From Angiostrongylus vasorum (Eukaryota; Nematoda; Chromadorea; Rhabditida; Metastrongylidae), in the NCBI GenBank assembly GCA_018806985.1, contig JADANN010000331.1, forward strand, positions 1 through 64,000: DNA of 64,000 bases, in the 5' to 3' direction. A model generated the notes under the pieces. That model had not been told where the DNA came from. It searched no databases and saw only the letters and a program-made list of their open reading frames with translations. Below, piece by piece: positions 9,853 through 21,475 of the stretch. The position numbers and the translations under genes were made by a program. How positions within the stretch are numbered: the stretch's first letter is position 1; each line of letters begins with the position of its first letter.

Positions 9853-11599
9853 GTGGGTGCCATGCAAATATTACCATCTCTCATTCAAAAACATAAAAAA
9901 AATTATGGCAATGGTTTTTCGGTGCACGTTGTAGTCGTAACCTATATTAGTTATCCGTCCCATTCGCTTAGTTATTTCAACCGGGTTTTGACCCGGCATT
10001 AGTGTCGAGTCACATAGAGGGTCAGAGTGATCTACAAGATTAAGGGTCATTGATTCGATGTCTGATCCAAAGCACACCAAGATTTCTGGATGATCCGTGA
10101 AGAAAATTCGGGAAAATCTTGGCAATGAATCCTATTTTCGTTCTCAGGAATCCTTTTTTGGACCCAGCTTTCATTAAAGCTGTTCCTTTTTTTTGATTGT
10201 CAGGAATCCTATACGAGACAAGTATTAAAGCTGATCATCACAGTTTAGGATTCACAACGAATATTGCCTTACTTCGAAGATATTGTCATTTTTTGATTGG
10301 GCCATCGGCCCCATACAGGTCCACCTCTTCGATTATTTGACGATATCCACTTTTTATAGAAAAGGAAAGAAAGAAATGTCGAAAACTAGAAGAAATCTTG
10401 CATATGATCTTAAAGAACGACTCCAACTTTTGCAAATTCTTAGATAATTCTTCTTTCTGTTAAATTTGCGTACTACCGTCACGAAAATTTCTGATGGAAT
10501 GGTGATCCCTTCTTTGGGAGGAATTTTTTTCTCTGTAGAGTTAAAAGATACTACTACTATGTTTCTACCAAATCGTCAATTCACGCTAATTCTCTGGTCG
10601 AGAAAGATTTTCTTTTTCAAGGGAATAAAGACAACAGTCTGAAGACCCTTCTATGCCGTTGAATTTTAGTGTCATTTGGTTCACAAGCAATCGTGCTAGG
10701 TTTTTTAAGTCGTCGATTCATATAAATTTGCCGGTCCAGAGAGGTGCCTTTCCTTCACTGGAGTTCAAAGAGTGCTACGCAATGTACTTCTCGATTCTTC
10801 AATTCACGTATTTGTTGAGCGAGATCGTTCGGAAAAATCTGTTTCCTTCCCTAGCAACCGTATTTCTTCAAGAAGGGCACACAAATGGCTTAGGTGTGGT
10901 CCTGGATCAATCGCCATACCGAAATGTCGAACTTTTAAGATTAGGTTATGGCATAAGTTGGACAACTAGGAACTTTCCCTTAATGGGTTACTTAGTACTT
11001 TAGAGTTTCAATAATTGATAGCATTCCGTTCCTTCAGGACTACGACTAAAACTGTATGAAATCTATAGATATTGCCAAAAATAAGCGTTTAATGCAAAAT
11101 AACAGCTCCATTTTTCGATCAGTGTTCCTTTGATTATCCGCGATGGAAGTTAGGGATGACGCAAGAGTTCTCTGTTAGAATATCAAGATAATCATGACCA
11201 GGGGCTGAATCAGAATATGGTACTATTCAATTAACTATTATGGAATCATTTTGATAAACTGGATGAGTAGACGGATAAGGCTGTCGATGTTGATAAACAG
11301 CTCAGGGACGCACCATGCATTCGAGTATGTGACATTGTGGCGGGGATTAGTGCATATTTGGCTTTTGGAATAACTCACCTACCAAGTCTGTATCTTTATT
11401 CTCTCAGACGAGAGCCACCCCTAGCCAATTCACTCTGTGCTCCCTACTTATGAGAAATGTATAGATATTAACTATTTGCATAAACGCTGCAGTAATGCCT
11501 CTTAACCTCGCTTTGGCTCAAGAGATTATCACCAAAACAAATATACTGCAGCAATACTCATGAGGGAGGGCTAATTAGAAAAAAAAGGTGACACACTTG

Positions 11600-11985
11600 C
11601 CACTTGACACTTGAATGGCCTATCCTCACTGGTTGTGCTGGCCCCAGCATAGTCTCCATTTTTCGGAGATTTGCTGGTGAAGCCATTGTGGTTCCCTGGA
11701 ATCCTGAGGACAGCCTGGCGAAAGTCTGCCCCAGTTCTTCACCACCACAGGCAGTCGCAGCCCTTGTGGATCAGAGGGAGATTTGCCGCAATGCGACCTT
11801 GATACCAGGACAGTAGTGGATCCTGGTATTGGTTCACTCTTAGCTAGGCTTTCTGATAGAAAAGCTGGACTCCTTCTCACCTTAGGAGACCCGGGCGGGG
11901 GGACGAATCCCCTCGCTCTACGTCGCAGTCCGACACCCAGGAACACCTCCCAGCCACGATGAGGTGGTAAACTGTTGGGAGGAAA
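11600..11985 (-). repeat. Short retroposon, inverted copy
   Basis: Minus-strand copy of the element at 12,337-12,720. A minus frame ends EKWRLCWGQHNQ, reminiscent of the C-terminal end of an RTE protein, so the element may derive from an RTE 3' end. The flanks aaaaaggtgac and aaaacggtgac could be an imperfect target-site duplication. Confidence 0.65.
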
Positions 11986-12057
11986 ACGGTGACGCTGCAT
12001 TTTAATTCTGAAGTATTCGCAGAACACTTCATTTAGCCTTTACAGAGGTTTTTTCAG

Positions 12058-12192
12058 GACGGTGGAGTCACGGACAAGTCCAGATAGTCGTACTAGCTGT
12101 TTTATTGATAGGGATAGTACTTGTAAGAGTAGCTACAATTACACTGGACTGTTACAAGACGAATTACCGCCCACGCGATTCGCAACGTGGAT
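12058..12192 (+). pseudogene. Alpha 135-bp membrane exon-like block, copy X
   Basis: Acceptor ggttttttcag and donor gtaaga bracket exactly 135 bp, the same length as at 26,475-26,609 and 51,227-51,361. The phase 1-1 frame has GRWSHGQVQ, then a hydrophobic run of about 20 residues (VVLAVLLIGIVLVRVA), then YKTNYRPRDSQ. This copy is open throughout. It would add one transmembrane helix with a polar tail. The protein family is unrecognised. Confidence 0.55.
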
Positions 12193-12336
12193 GTAAGAAA
12201 GGTACCATTTCCATCAAATTTTCGTTGGTTTTTTTTCTTCTGAAAAAAAATTTTCCCTTCATCAGTTGTTTGTACTAAAAAACGTTTACGTTTGATTTTT
12301 TAAAACTGCATTTATTCCAACTATCCAGAATAAATC

Positions 12337-12720
12337 CTCCCAACGGTTTACCGCCTCATCGTCGCTGGTAGGTGTTCCTGGGTATCGGAATGCGATATAC
12401 AGTGGGGGGATTCATCCTCTGGCAGGATCTCCCAAGCTCAGAAGGAGTCCGGCGTTTGCACCAAGAAGCCTAGATAAGAGTAAATTAATACCAGGATCCA
12501 CCACCATCCTGGTAGCAAAGTCGCATGGTGGCAAATCTTCCCCTGATCCAAAAGGGCTTCAAGCGCCTATGGTGGTGAAGAGCTAGGGCAGACATTGGTC
12601 AGGTTGCCCTCGGGATTCCAGGGAACCAAAATGGTTTAACCAGCAAATCTCCGAGAATTGGAGATTATGCTGAGGCCTGCCAACCAGTGAAGACGGGCTA
12701 CTCAAGTATCACGTATCAAG
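12337..12720 (+). repeat. Full-length short retroposon with 15-bp target-site duplication
   Basis: The element starts ctcccaacggtttaccgcc and ends gtatcacgtatcaag. The 15-mer tatccagaataaatc occurs directly before it (12,322-12,336) and directly after it (12,721-12,735). This marks a clean retrotransposition and defines the element as about 384 bp. Confidence 0.85.
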
Positions 12721-13007
12721 TATCCAGAATAAATCACCTATCGTATTCTTACCATCTCCAATTGAGTAGCGCAACTACGGCAAACCCGATCCAAACCACC
12801 ATGAAGACCAACTGCCATGCTTCGGAGTTGGTACAAGAGTTCTCTCGGAGGATAGCACCACTGAGTTTGTACATCTGTTGGCACAGCCAATCACTGTATA
12901 AGCCAGATATACATTTAACCAACTTTATAGTCACAATCTTAACCTTTTTACTTACTGCCTATTCTTTTTAACGGTAGGGTATGTTGCGAAATATAACTTC
13001 TATAATG

Positions 13008-13376
13008 CTGAGATATTTGCAAAACTCCGGACCGCAGGTGTCTACGGTGGGGAACGAACGCGCTATTCTCCTTTCCGGGAAGTAGCGCGTTCACCACCAC
13101 ACCATGCGGGTCATTCGTTCATTCGTTTCACCTGTCTCTCAGCTAGTTCTGTCGATCTTTTGCCTGGGTTCAATGCCGATTTGTGCTCCCCAGATCAATC
13201 CCGTTGACGGGTGGTTGCTGATGGCAAAAGATCGATAGAACTAGCTGAGAGACAGGCAAAACTAAGAACCCGCATGGTGTGGTGGTAAACGCGTTTACCC
13301 GCGGTAAGTACAATAGCGCGTTCGTTCCTCACCGCAGACACTTGCGGTCCGGAGTTTTGCAAATATCTCAGCATTA
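13008..13376. repeat. Head-to-head inverted SINE pair
   Basis: Two copies of the same tRNA-like SINE face each other: minus-strand copy 13,008-13,120 and plus-strand copy 13,265-13,376. Both carry TGGTGTGGTGGT (A-box region), GCGTTCGTTCC (B box) and the GCAAATATCTCAGCATTAT tail. The inversion extends inward over cctgtctctcagctag... (13,131-13,164) against its complement (13,225-13,258), leaving a spacer of about 60 bp. Confidence 0.8.
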
Positions 13377-13399
13377 TACAACTTTATAGTGTTACGAAT

Positions 13400-15890
13400 G
13401 GATTCGAATTCATAGTGCGTCCATCGTGGATTGATCAACGCAGGGCGCTATATTCTTTTTATACATTATTTATACTGATTTTTACAATAACTTTAAGTTT
13501 GAAGCTTTCTATGCAGCATGAGAAAGGTCTATTAGAATTTCACATATTTGCAATGAAAAAAGACCGATACGGCGGGTGCAACTTATCCAAGTAATTCTGC
13601 TTTTTCATTCACCCATTATTCGGCGTTTAAATTTCGCTGAATAATTTGAGTATTTTATTTCGTAAGAATTTAAAACAAGCAAAACTGCATTTTCGACAAA
13701 GTTTCGCAAGTAGATAAGTACTGGAAAAGCTAATTGGCGATTTGCAGCTATGCACTTATACCTCATACGCTAAGTTTTTACACTTCAACTAAAATATGTC
13801 TGGGTTTAAACCTTTCAAAACCTGACGACGAAATTTATTTATCCCTTTCACTTACATGGCTCCCCCATCAACTCTATTGTGCTGAACTCACCAGTGCTTG
13901 CATTCCATTCCTTCTCGAATTCATCGTGCTCATGAGGATTTCTTCTTCTTCATGAATGTCGTAGAATGCTGGTCGAGTCGGTTCCCTTTGCCGACGTGGA
14001 TGTACCTGAGCTAAGGCCTTTCCATGTGAGTTGGACCAGAGAATTGGGAGGTGGATAGGGCCAGAACTTTGTTTCCTTGTGTGCTGGATCACTGTCCACT
14101 TCGTTACTCCCACACTCATTCGACAACAAAATCTAGGATTTTAAAACTTCCAACGCATGAATAGCCACTGCAATTGCAAACTAAACGCATATTGGAAAAC
14201 ACCACCTTGTACTGAATCAGAATTTAATCCATGTCGCGAAGAAATGAAGGATTTTCTTCTGCAGTCCTATTTCAATTAATTGGGTGTATTATGGCCTGAA
14301 ATTCGCTCACTTGTTATGAGTGCAAACCATTAATTTGATGTCAAACGCATTGTACCAAATGCATACACGGCGTTGCACATTAAAGTAAACAGCGGCTCTT
14401 TATTCACCAACATAAACAACCAGGATGCTCTGCTTTTTTTGGAGACCCCTGAATGAAGCGCTCTTGGTGTTATTTTTGCTTTATGGCAACCAATTGTTTT
14501 TCGTTTCAGTTACATCACCGGTTAATCCAACGCCATCATACTATATCTCTTCACCTTCGAATGTAGTGATGAAGTCCTACTCTTAAACAGTCTTCCAATA
14601 TTTTATCGGTGAAGCGATTTGTAATATAACATTCACTGTGAGATCAAGCCAAGAAGATCCATAGTAGCTATACCTCACAATACCAGTCGTTTTTTCACAT
14701 TACGATACGTTTGTTTGGTAACACTCTACGTTTCCAGGCTCAGCTTCTCTCATCTTTTGCATTATGAAATTAAATCCTGCCATATGCACTACCTCTTTGA
14801 CAGTTATGATGGGTTTCGTATTGTACCTGCACTCTCATCCCAGCCTAAGATGAGAACCTTTTACTCGTCCGTGTGCTATCCCAGTAAGCGCTCCTTGATC
14901 ACTGCACTTTTTTATGCACGATGTGATAAACGATGATGCATAGCATCTGAAGTGTCGTATGCTCCAGCATGCTTCGTCAAAACAAATAAAGTCCTCGCTA
15001 TCAGTTTGTTTCTGCGTTCTTATTACCATCATTTTCTTGTTGTTGTTATACGAATCCTATTCCATTTAAAACTTTAATTACCCAAGTTTAATATCTTCTG
15101 TGACATTAACGAAAATTCCCGTGTATTCATTTGTATCAAGGCAAGCATTTCATATCGAATCAACTGACTCTCCTCCTAATCAGTGGATTCGAGGAGCCGT
15201 TTTCCGCTGAACTAAATAGGACGCTGTGGTCCATTGGCCAAATTAAGGAACCGACAGAACAACAGGAGGGTCAATCACTAAGCAAGAAACCTGTAAAAAA
15301 AGAGTTTTCCTCATATTCATTTCATCACCTTCGAATGTAGTGATGGCGTTATCACCGTCCTGACTTTGTCAATTTTTACGACTGTCTATTAACCGCCTCA
15401 AAATGCCTTGAAACGATACTGGAAATTCAGGAAATAGAGCTCCACTCAGAAGGTGGTAGTCGGAACCAATGTGTCAGGGCTTTTCAACAAAAAACTGCAA
15501 CAAGCAATATTCGTGATCGAATCTGTCAAGAGCAGCGTCCAAATTGCACTGGAGAGCTAGCATTTGGCATCAGACCACTTTGATCCGATCACCCCATCAG
15601 CAAAGGCTGCGAGGGAAAGATCTGAAGCAAACACAGAAAAAACATTTTATTTGTGCGATAAGGTGGTATACCGTCTACCAAATTCATCAACCAAACTTGT
15701 GTAGTGCTCTGCCGTCAAAAATTATAAGCGGTAAATGAAAGTGAAAACATTGAGATTTTAACTGCAGCTTCAGCTGAACTAGTTTCAACGACGAGTTGCG
15801 TTCGCTAGATTTTTTATCGCTGACAGCTGATTGGTAATAGCTCCCCTTAGGGTAAAAATCTACCTGAGAGGAGTGCAAAGCAAGGTCCTC
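13400..15890 (-). repeat. Beta-module copy, near-identical to 61,320-63,780
   Basis: Reverse complement of 61,320-63,780 at near identity. It contains the RPALYD-type segment (13,874-14,119), the region matching the terminal exon block near 14,500-14,600, the GVNF block near 14,775 and the LLP block near 15,450. The terminal exon frame is interrupted by an in-frame TAG and the acceptor has lost its CAG, so this copy is dead. Confidence 0.65.
13874..14119 (-). pseudogene. RPALYDIHKE-type segment, open 81 codons
   Basis: Open frame on the minus strand, with TRPAFYDIHEEEEILMSTMN and a final ALVSSAQ before TAG. It is shared with the copy at 63,057-63,302 and, more distantly, with 2,690-2,820. 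The upstream half (KWTVIQHTRKQSSGPIHLP) resembles KWRAHCLVRQSIRKQGAGSI near 33,110-33,170. No known domain seen. Confidence 0.45.
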
Positions 15891-15892
15891 GA

Positions 15893-16015
15893 TGGTGCAG
15901 TGGGTAACACATGCGCCCTCGAAAGGGATAATGGTGGGTTAGGAGCTCACCTCTTGTCTAGAGTTTGGTCAATATCTCAGCATCGTTATGGTTAAACTTC
16001 TACTACTCAACAACA
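15893..16015 (+). repeat. tRNA-derived SINE
   Basis: A-box-like tggtgcagtgggtaacacatg, degraded B box ggtgggttaggag, and 3' tail gtttggtcaatatctcagc. The third-copy counterpart is 61,165-61,290 on the minus strand. Confidence 0.6.
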
Positions 16016-16509
16016 CGTAATTCAATCCACCTAAATTTATCTACGCAAATTTATCTCACACCAAAGTGTTTCTAGATCGCCCACTGTGCAAGCAAAGAAA
16101 CAGCACGCATTTAATGCTGTCATTCGATGTTACTTCACTTTAAACCAACGTTTCGAATGACTCCGCAGTGCAAGCCATTCTCCGAGCTGCTCGTAGAGCA
16201 CGAAAAAAAATGTACGGGTTATCGATTGCGCAACTAATGACTCTCTTAAAACAGTGTCTTAGTTGATCAATCTCTAGGTGGTCGGGAAGATATTTTGCAC
16301 AGACTACAGGATTGGCAATAGATAGCGTTTAGCTCCAACCCTTGCTACCACTTTTATGTATAAGGTGGAAGCTCCAGTCCTCGATAGCCGACCCTACTCA
16401 ACTATCGATGCATAGACGACTCCTTCATCGTCTGTTCCACACAAAAACAGATGGATTTTTCTTGAATTGTTAAGTAGACAACCAGAGTCAATGGTGATCA
16501 TTTCGAAGT
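16016..16509 (+). other. Unassigned, probably PLE body remnant
   Basis: No recognised motif. It lies directly upstream of the PLE C-terminal frame and is copied at 60,670-61,160, so it may be decayed PLE coding sequence. Confidence 0.3.
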
Positions 16510-16870
16510 GAATCTCCGGATCCCAGCGCAGGAATCGAAAATATCAACGCGCAAGACTCTTCAGGCGTTCTGGATAAATTTCAAAAATCCAAAGGTGGAT
16601 CGGAAAGACGAATGCCTCACGACCACGCGTGATCAGGCGCCTTATTAAAAAGTGGTTTTTTTCACCTGGGGTGGGCCTCGCTCGCAATCCCACGTGAACA
16701 ACGCGGACAGTCCTACTCGTAAAAGCACGATGCGTAGCTTTTGATCAACACGGCGATTATTTCTATGTTAAATCTTCACTAACACTTTGGTTTTTTTAAG
16801 CGAATAATTAAACTATTCTTGTACAAAGTATGTCCAGGCTCTAAGGAAGGCGAAATCGCCGAAACGTTGG
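16510..16870 (+). mobile_element. Penelope-like element 3' end
   Basis: A plus frame (16,510-16,647) reads AQESKISTRKTLQAFW, then WINFKNPKVDRKDECL and TTTRDQAPY before a stop. This matches the C-terminal tail that follows the GIY-YIG nuclease in hookworm-type PLE proteins as I remember them. About 190 bp of non-coding sequence follows and ends in a hammerhead-like motif (16,834-16,870). The element then abuts a CAA tract. The reverse transcriptase and most of the GIY-YIG domain are absent or unrecognisable. The same arrangement, inverted, is at 60,310-60,670. Confidence 0.7.
16834..16870 (+). ncRNA. Hammerhead-like PLE motif
   Basis: ccaggctctaaggaaggcg followed by aaatcgccgaaacgttgg: the GGCG/CGCC stem and GAAAC box are intact, but the core reads CTAAGGA rather than CTGANGA. 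One central residue is therefore changed and activity is doubtful. Confidence 0.45.
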
Positions 16871-16881
16871 CCATCCACCAC

Positions 16882-17954
<1,073 letters not shown>

Positions 17955-18329
17955 CAGCGATAGCTTGTACCAACCTCGCATCAGCTCAACCCTATCAGTT
18001 TATATTATAATGAAAATAAACTGCGGATCAAATCCTGATTACGCTAATTATGTGAATAGCGAAGGTAACTACAAGTTCTAGTAACGAACTCAGTTGACAA
18101 ATCGTTTCTGTAGCTGTTTGATCTCTTTTAGGGAAGAATAATGACATTCTTACGGAATTCACCGCTATTAGTGAATGACCATCATTATGGCGTACCATTA
18201 AATGTCGTTACGGGCGTTGTAGTTAACCGCTAAAATTCGAAGGGCAGTTTTCTTAAGAAAAAAACCGCTACTCTGAAAAATAGTAGGCAATAGCCTCGAT
18301 ATTCTCGTTGAGCAAACAACAGAGAACGC
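17955..18329. other. Unassigned interval between CAA tract and PLE
   Basis: Single-copy-looking sequence shared only with the third copy (59,690-60,050). It contains ctcgcatcagctcaac, also seen inverted near 54,100 next to a SINE. No gene seen. Confidence 0.3.
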
Positions 18330-18925
18330 AATTTGCCCTTACGGCAAAGACGGTGACTGCATAAGTTCAGGTACGATATACTTGATCTCTTGTTGTATTT
18401 GCGGAGATGAATATATTAGCGAAATGGGAGGACCATTATGTCCCGTATAAAAGAGCACCTAGATGGTAAACAAAAAGTAAGGCAAGCTACGCCACTAGGG
18501 ACGAATAGGATACAAAAAGCATAGCGGAGAAGATTTTGATATAAAAGTCGTTTTCCTGGCACGAGATCCTAAAACACCAACGCGCAAACCCCCTTGAGGT
18601 TTTTTGGATAAATGCCAAAAAACCCTACAATGAATAGAAGGAGGAATGCCCCCAAGATCACACGTGATCTGGCTCCTTATCTTCGTATCGGTCCTTGATG
18701 TGGGATTGTGCAGTCGTCAACCATATGCACCACTCTGATCAGCTGTTCTTTCTCAGTGGAAGGCACGTAATAAACGGTGGGTTTTTTCGAGAAGCTGTTG
18801 ATCGTGTGATTGCCCGTTAGATTTACATCTTTCTGTTTGTGTTGTTGAAGTGTTTGGGGTAGTAAATTGCTTATCAATCTACCCTTCCAGGCTCTGAAGA
18901 AGGCGAAATCCGCCGGAACGTCAGC
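18330..18925 (+). mobile_element. PLE GIY-YIG domain remnant and 3' end
   Basis: Near 18,330-18,460 a frame reads CPYGKDGDCISSGTIYLISC and then CGDEYISEMGGPLCPV. It matches the GIY-YIG endonuclease pattern, with GTIYLI for GIY, EYISE for YIG and paired Cys residues. Later pieces, KVVFLARDPKTPTRK and EGGMPPRSHV, in more than one frame, fit the PLE C-terminal tail. About 200 bp of non-coding sequence leads to a hammerhead-like motif at 18,888-18,924. Stops and frameshifts show it is dead. The inverted copy is 59,084-59,690. Confidence 0.75.
18888..18924 (+). ncRNA. Hammerhead-like PLE motif
   Basis: ccaggctctgaagaaggcg then aaatccgccggaacgtcag. CTGAAGA fits the CUGANGA box and GGCG/CGCC can form stem II, but the second box reads GGAAC instead of GAAAC. 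Downstream, aataaagtaacacctcgtg and a frame ENYLTSAEVSGKSVVG follow. Confidence 0.5.
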
Positions 18926-20111
18926 TTTAACGGAGAATAAAGTAACACCTCGTGTTTGTACAACAAGAACAACGAGAACTATTTGACCAGTGCCGAGGTC
19001 AGTGGAAAGTCGGTCGTGGGAACAAGATGCAATAATAAATTATACGAAGGTTGTTGTAGCAATGGAGAGACACTCTCAGTGTTTACATGGAACAAATGCC
19101 GTAGTGACCCCGCTCATAATGAGAAATTGATTCCAGATTTGTAAGAGACAAGCGCACACTATTTCAAATCCACGAGGGAAGGCCTTAGCATAACTTTTAT
19201 GTTTCTATGTATTTTTATTTTATCTTGCAAATTTTTTTTAGTTTGACCGCTGAAACTAAAACCTGACTAGGAATGCTTCCGATTCATTGCTATGTCTAGT
19301 CAATTTTTTAAGAGAAAGGGAAACGAGGAAAACACGATGCATCTACGAACTGGTATGTGTGTGGTGTGATTATCCGCGACTACAGGAAGGAAATGATTTC
19401 GAAGTCTCCCAATTACTCGTTATATTTTTCGGCAGTTTTTTAAAAAAGCGGGAAATCGTTGATTTCACGAAGGAAATGGTAAATCTACGGACTGGCAGGT
19501 TGTGGGAAACGATCCTCTTACGAAAGAATACACACGTCCTGATTTTTCTGAGACATGCCGGTTTGCAGATGTAAGAGTGAACAGCTGATAAGAGTGCCTT
19601 TTTGTGAAGTGATCGAGAACCAATTCTACCACATATTTGGTTGCCTTCTAGAGCAATTTTCATTATTGTCAACAGTATGTATCTACTAAACTCGGTAGTT
19701 CTTTATGAGTAAGTCTCCTGCTTACGTTGTAACCTCACCAAAGTTTTTTTCAGTGAGATTGGGTACAAGCGATAGTACAGGATGAGGCAAAAAAAGAAGC
19801 CGACCAGCTTTGGCCAATTCATGAAAGATTATTCTACGCAACTGAAGAAAATCCGTCTAGAGATAGCGGCGAAGACACCACTTTGAAAAGATGAACGACT
19901 GTGGACCATCGACTCGTTTCGCCTGCTCTGAGCAAGACGAAAACGTCGAAGCGATAGCAGAACAGATATTTTATCAACGTCAGTGACTCACGGTGGTCTG
20001 CCGATGTATCAACCCAGTGCTTTTATCCTCTTAGACAACTCTTGTAGCCATTCGCCCTTTTGAAAGCATGTAAGGCTCGGTGAGCTCTGGGCGCACGGAT
20101 CAATCCCATGT
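18926..20111. repeat. Mixed PLE flank and alpha-like fragments
   Basis: Contains the ENYLTSAEVSGKSVVG frame (18,966-19,030) and an unrecognised frame at 19,290-19,570. A stretch at 19,590-19,740 resembles 36,190-36,300. A truncated SINE (B box only, minus strand, about 19,975-20,115) and a hammerhead-like remnant (19,924-19,957) complete it. All of it is repeated inverted at 57,890-59,083. Confidence 0.5.
19924..19957 (+). ncRNA. Hammerhead-like motif, degenerate
   Basis: gctctgagcaagacgaaaacg then tcgaagcgatagc: GACG/CGTC stem II is intact, but both boxes are altered (CTGAGCA, GAAGC). It is preceded by gtggaccatcgactcg, matching gtggaccatcgaatcgg at the palindrome axis. Confidence 0.4.
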
Positions 20112-20683
20112 GCGTGATTCAACGAAAAACCAAGCAATGTTTGCACTTGACAACAAAGTTTTGGCTAATTGTCTTTACAGATCATCTGAACAACACGTGA
20201 ATGCCACAATGCATCTTTTCAGGTTGAATTACGAAAACATCAGAAATAGTAATGGCACCGGTTTCGGTTTTCGGTAGCAGTTCGTATTACAGGTATTACA
20301 GTAGCTGAACATTCCCAGAAGCACAAATAAGTTTTCTGTTTTTATTTAAACCATACGAATTCTATGATTAAAGGGTAAAACCGCTCGTGCTTCGGCCACT
20401 CGAAGATGAGTCAAGAGGTGATCGAATGCATATTTGGCCCATAAAATGACAGGAACGTCACAAACAATCCGACTGAAATTGCCGATCCCGGGTGAGGATA
20501 AAGGTGTTATCCGTACAGAGAGATCGCATCGACTTACCGTAATCCTGCAGGATACCTCCAACCACCGCGCTTTTCTTGCCCTTACAATAATTGAAAATCG
20601 AAACCTTAATAAGGCAATTAAGCTGATGCGCAAGAGTTGCAACAAAACCGTGAACCGAAAAATCGTAACTACATAGAACCCAC

Positions 20684-20783
20684 CTTCAATTATAGCTCTC
20701 ATTCTAGCGAATGGTTAAATGTCGTACGCAGTGCTCACCGGTGAGAATGAGGATGAGCATTTTTCACACGAAAACTTTGACAC
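20684..20783 (-). pseudogene. Alpha 108-bp block, decayed copy (100 bp)
   Basis: Minus-strand counterpart of 24,920-25,027 with KMLILILTGE in frame and the donor gtgggt kept. The acceptor reads catcaa instead of catcag and about 8 bp are lost. The same lesions occur at 40,216-40,315 and 57,225-57,324, so they predate the duplications. Confidence 0.5.
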
Positions 20784-21314
20784 TTGATGAAAAAGTAGGT
20801 GTTATTTTGCTATGCTTTAGTGTAGAAATGAAGTACTGTCGGGACGGTTTAATGAAGGAGACATACTACTTTGTAGGGAAAAAATTGCCGAAAAAAAACT
20901 CATGACAGTGTATTTTGTGAAGCGATTCGTCACCAATCCCACTTTGCATTTGATCGCTATGAAGAGCATTTCTCACTACTACTCAGCAATCTGTACGCCA
21001 TCAAACTTGGAAGCTCTTAGTGAACCAGCTCTGAAACGGAAGATTTCCCGCCGATCAGGAACTAATTAGGACTTTTCACACCCAGAGTCAAGATCGTCCC
21101 AAACTGTTATCAATTTCTCACTAAAAAATGCCTACTTTTGCACTTCTACATTCTCTTGGAATAATTTTCAACCCCTTCGACTGACTAGGAATTTGTTTAA
21201 AAGTTTATTTGAACCGACCACGCATTACCGATAGGCTAGTTCTAATACTAAAGATGTTTTCCTTGCAACCTGAACAATACTTTTTTTCAGTGCAGTTGGA
21301 TATTTACTGTTTGA

Positions 21315-21475
21315 AAGCAGTGGAGAGGTTAGAGTGCTATGAAATAGAAAAAATAGTTGCTTGTTCGACATAAGGAGCTGTGCCAAACGAGCATCCCACC
21401 CACCTGGGATGGAAAAGATGGTGCCAGACTTCTCTGGAAACGCACTGCTTTGTTATATCGCTAGGCCCCACTGAA
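21315..21475 (+). repeat. tRNA-derived SINE
   Basis: A-box-like gtggagaggttagagtgc and B-box-like ttgttcgacat, followed by ggtgccagacttctctgg. Mirrors lie at about 39,525-39,685 and 56,530-56,690. Confidence 0.55.

Larger units (their letters stand above)
7780..12950 (+). repeat. Alpha-module copy X (diverged)
   Basis: Collinear with 23,200-26,800 but with clear DNA divergence. Shared landmarks are a block near 8,380-8,545 whose frame contains FDHLWMIF, a SINE at 8,675, the 108-bp exon-like block 9,745-9,852, and the 135-bp membrane exon-like block 12,058-12,192. Two copies of the AAGT-type retroposon (11,600 and 12,337) were inserted around the membrane block. No complete open reading frame can be assembled. 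Confidence 0.6.

Noticed and set aside
13131..13258. Inverted repeat as a transcription terminator
   Set aside because: It is part of a facing SINE pair in eukaryotic repeat DNA, with no gene ending there.
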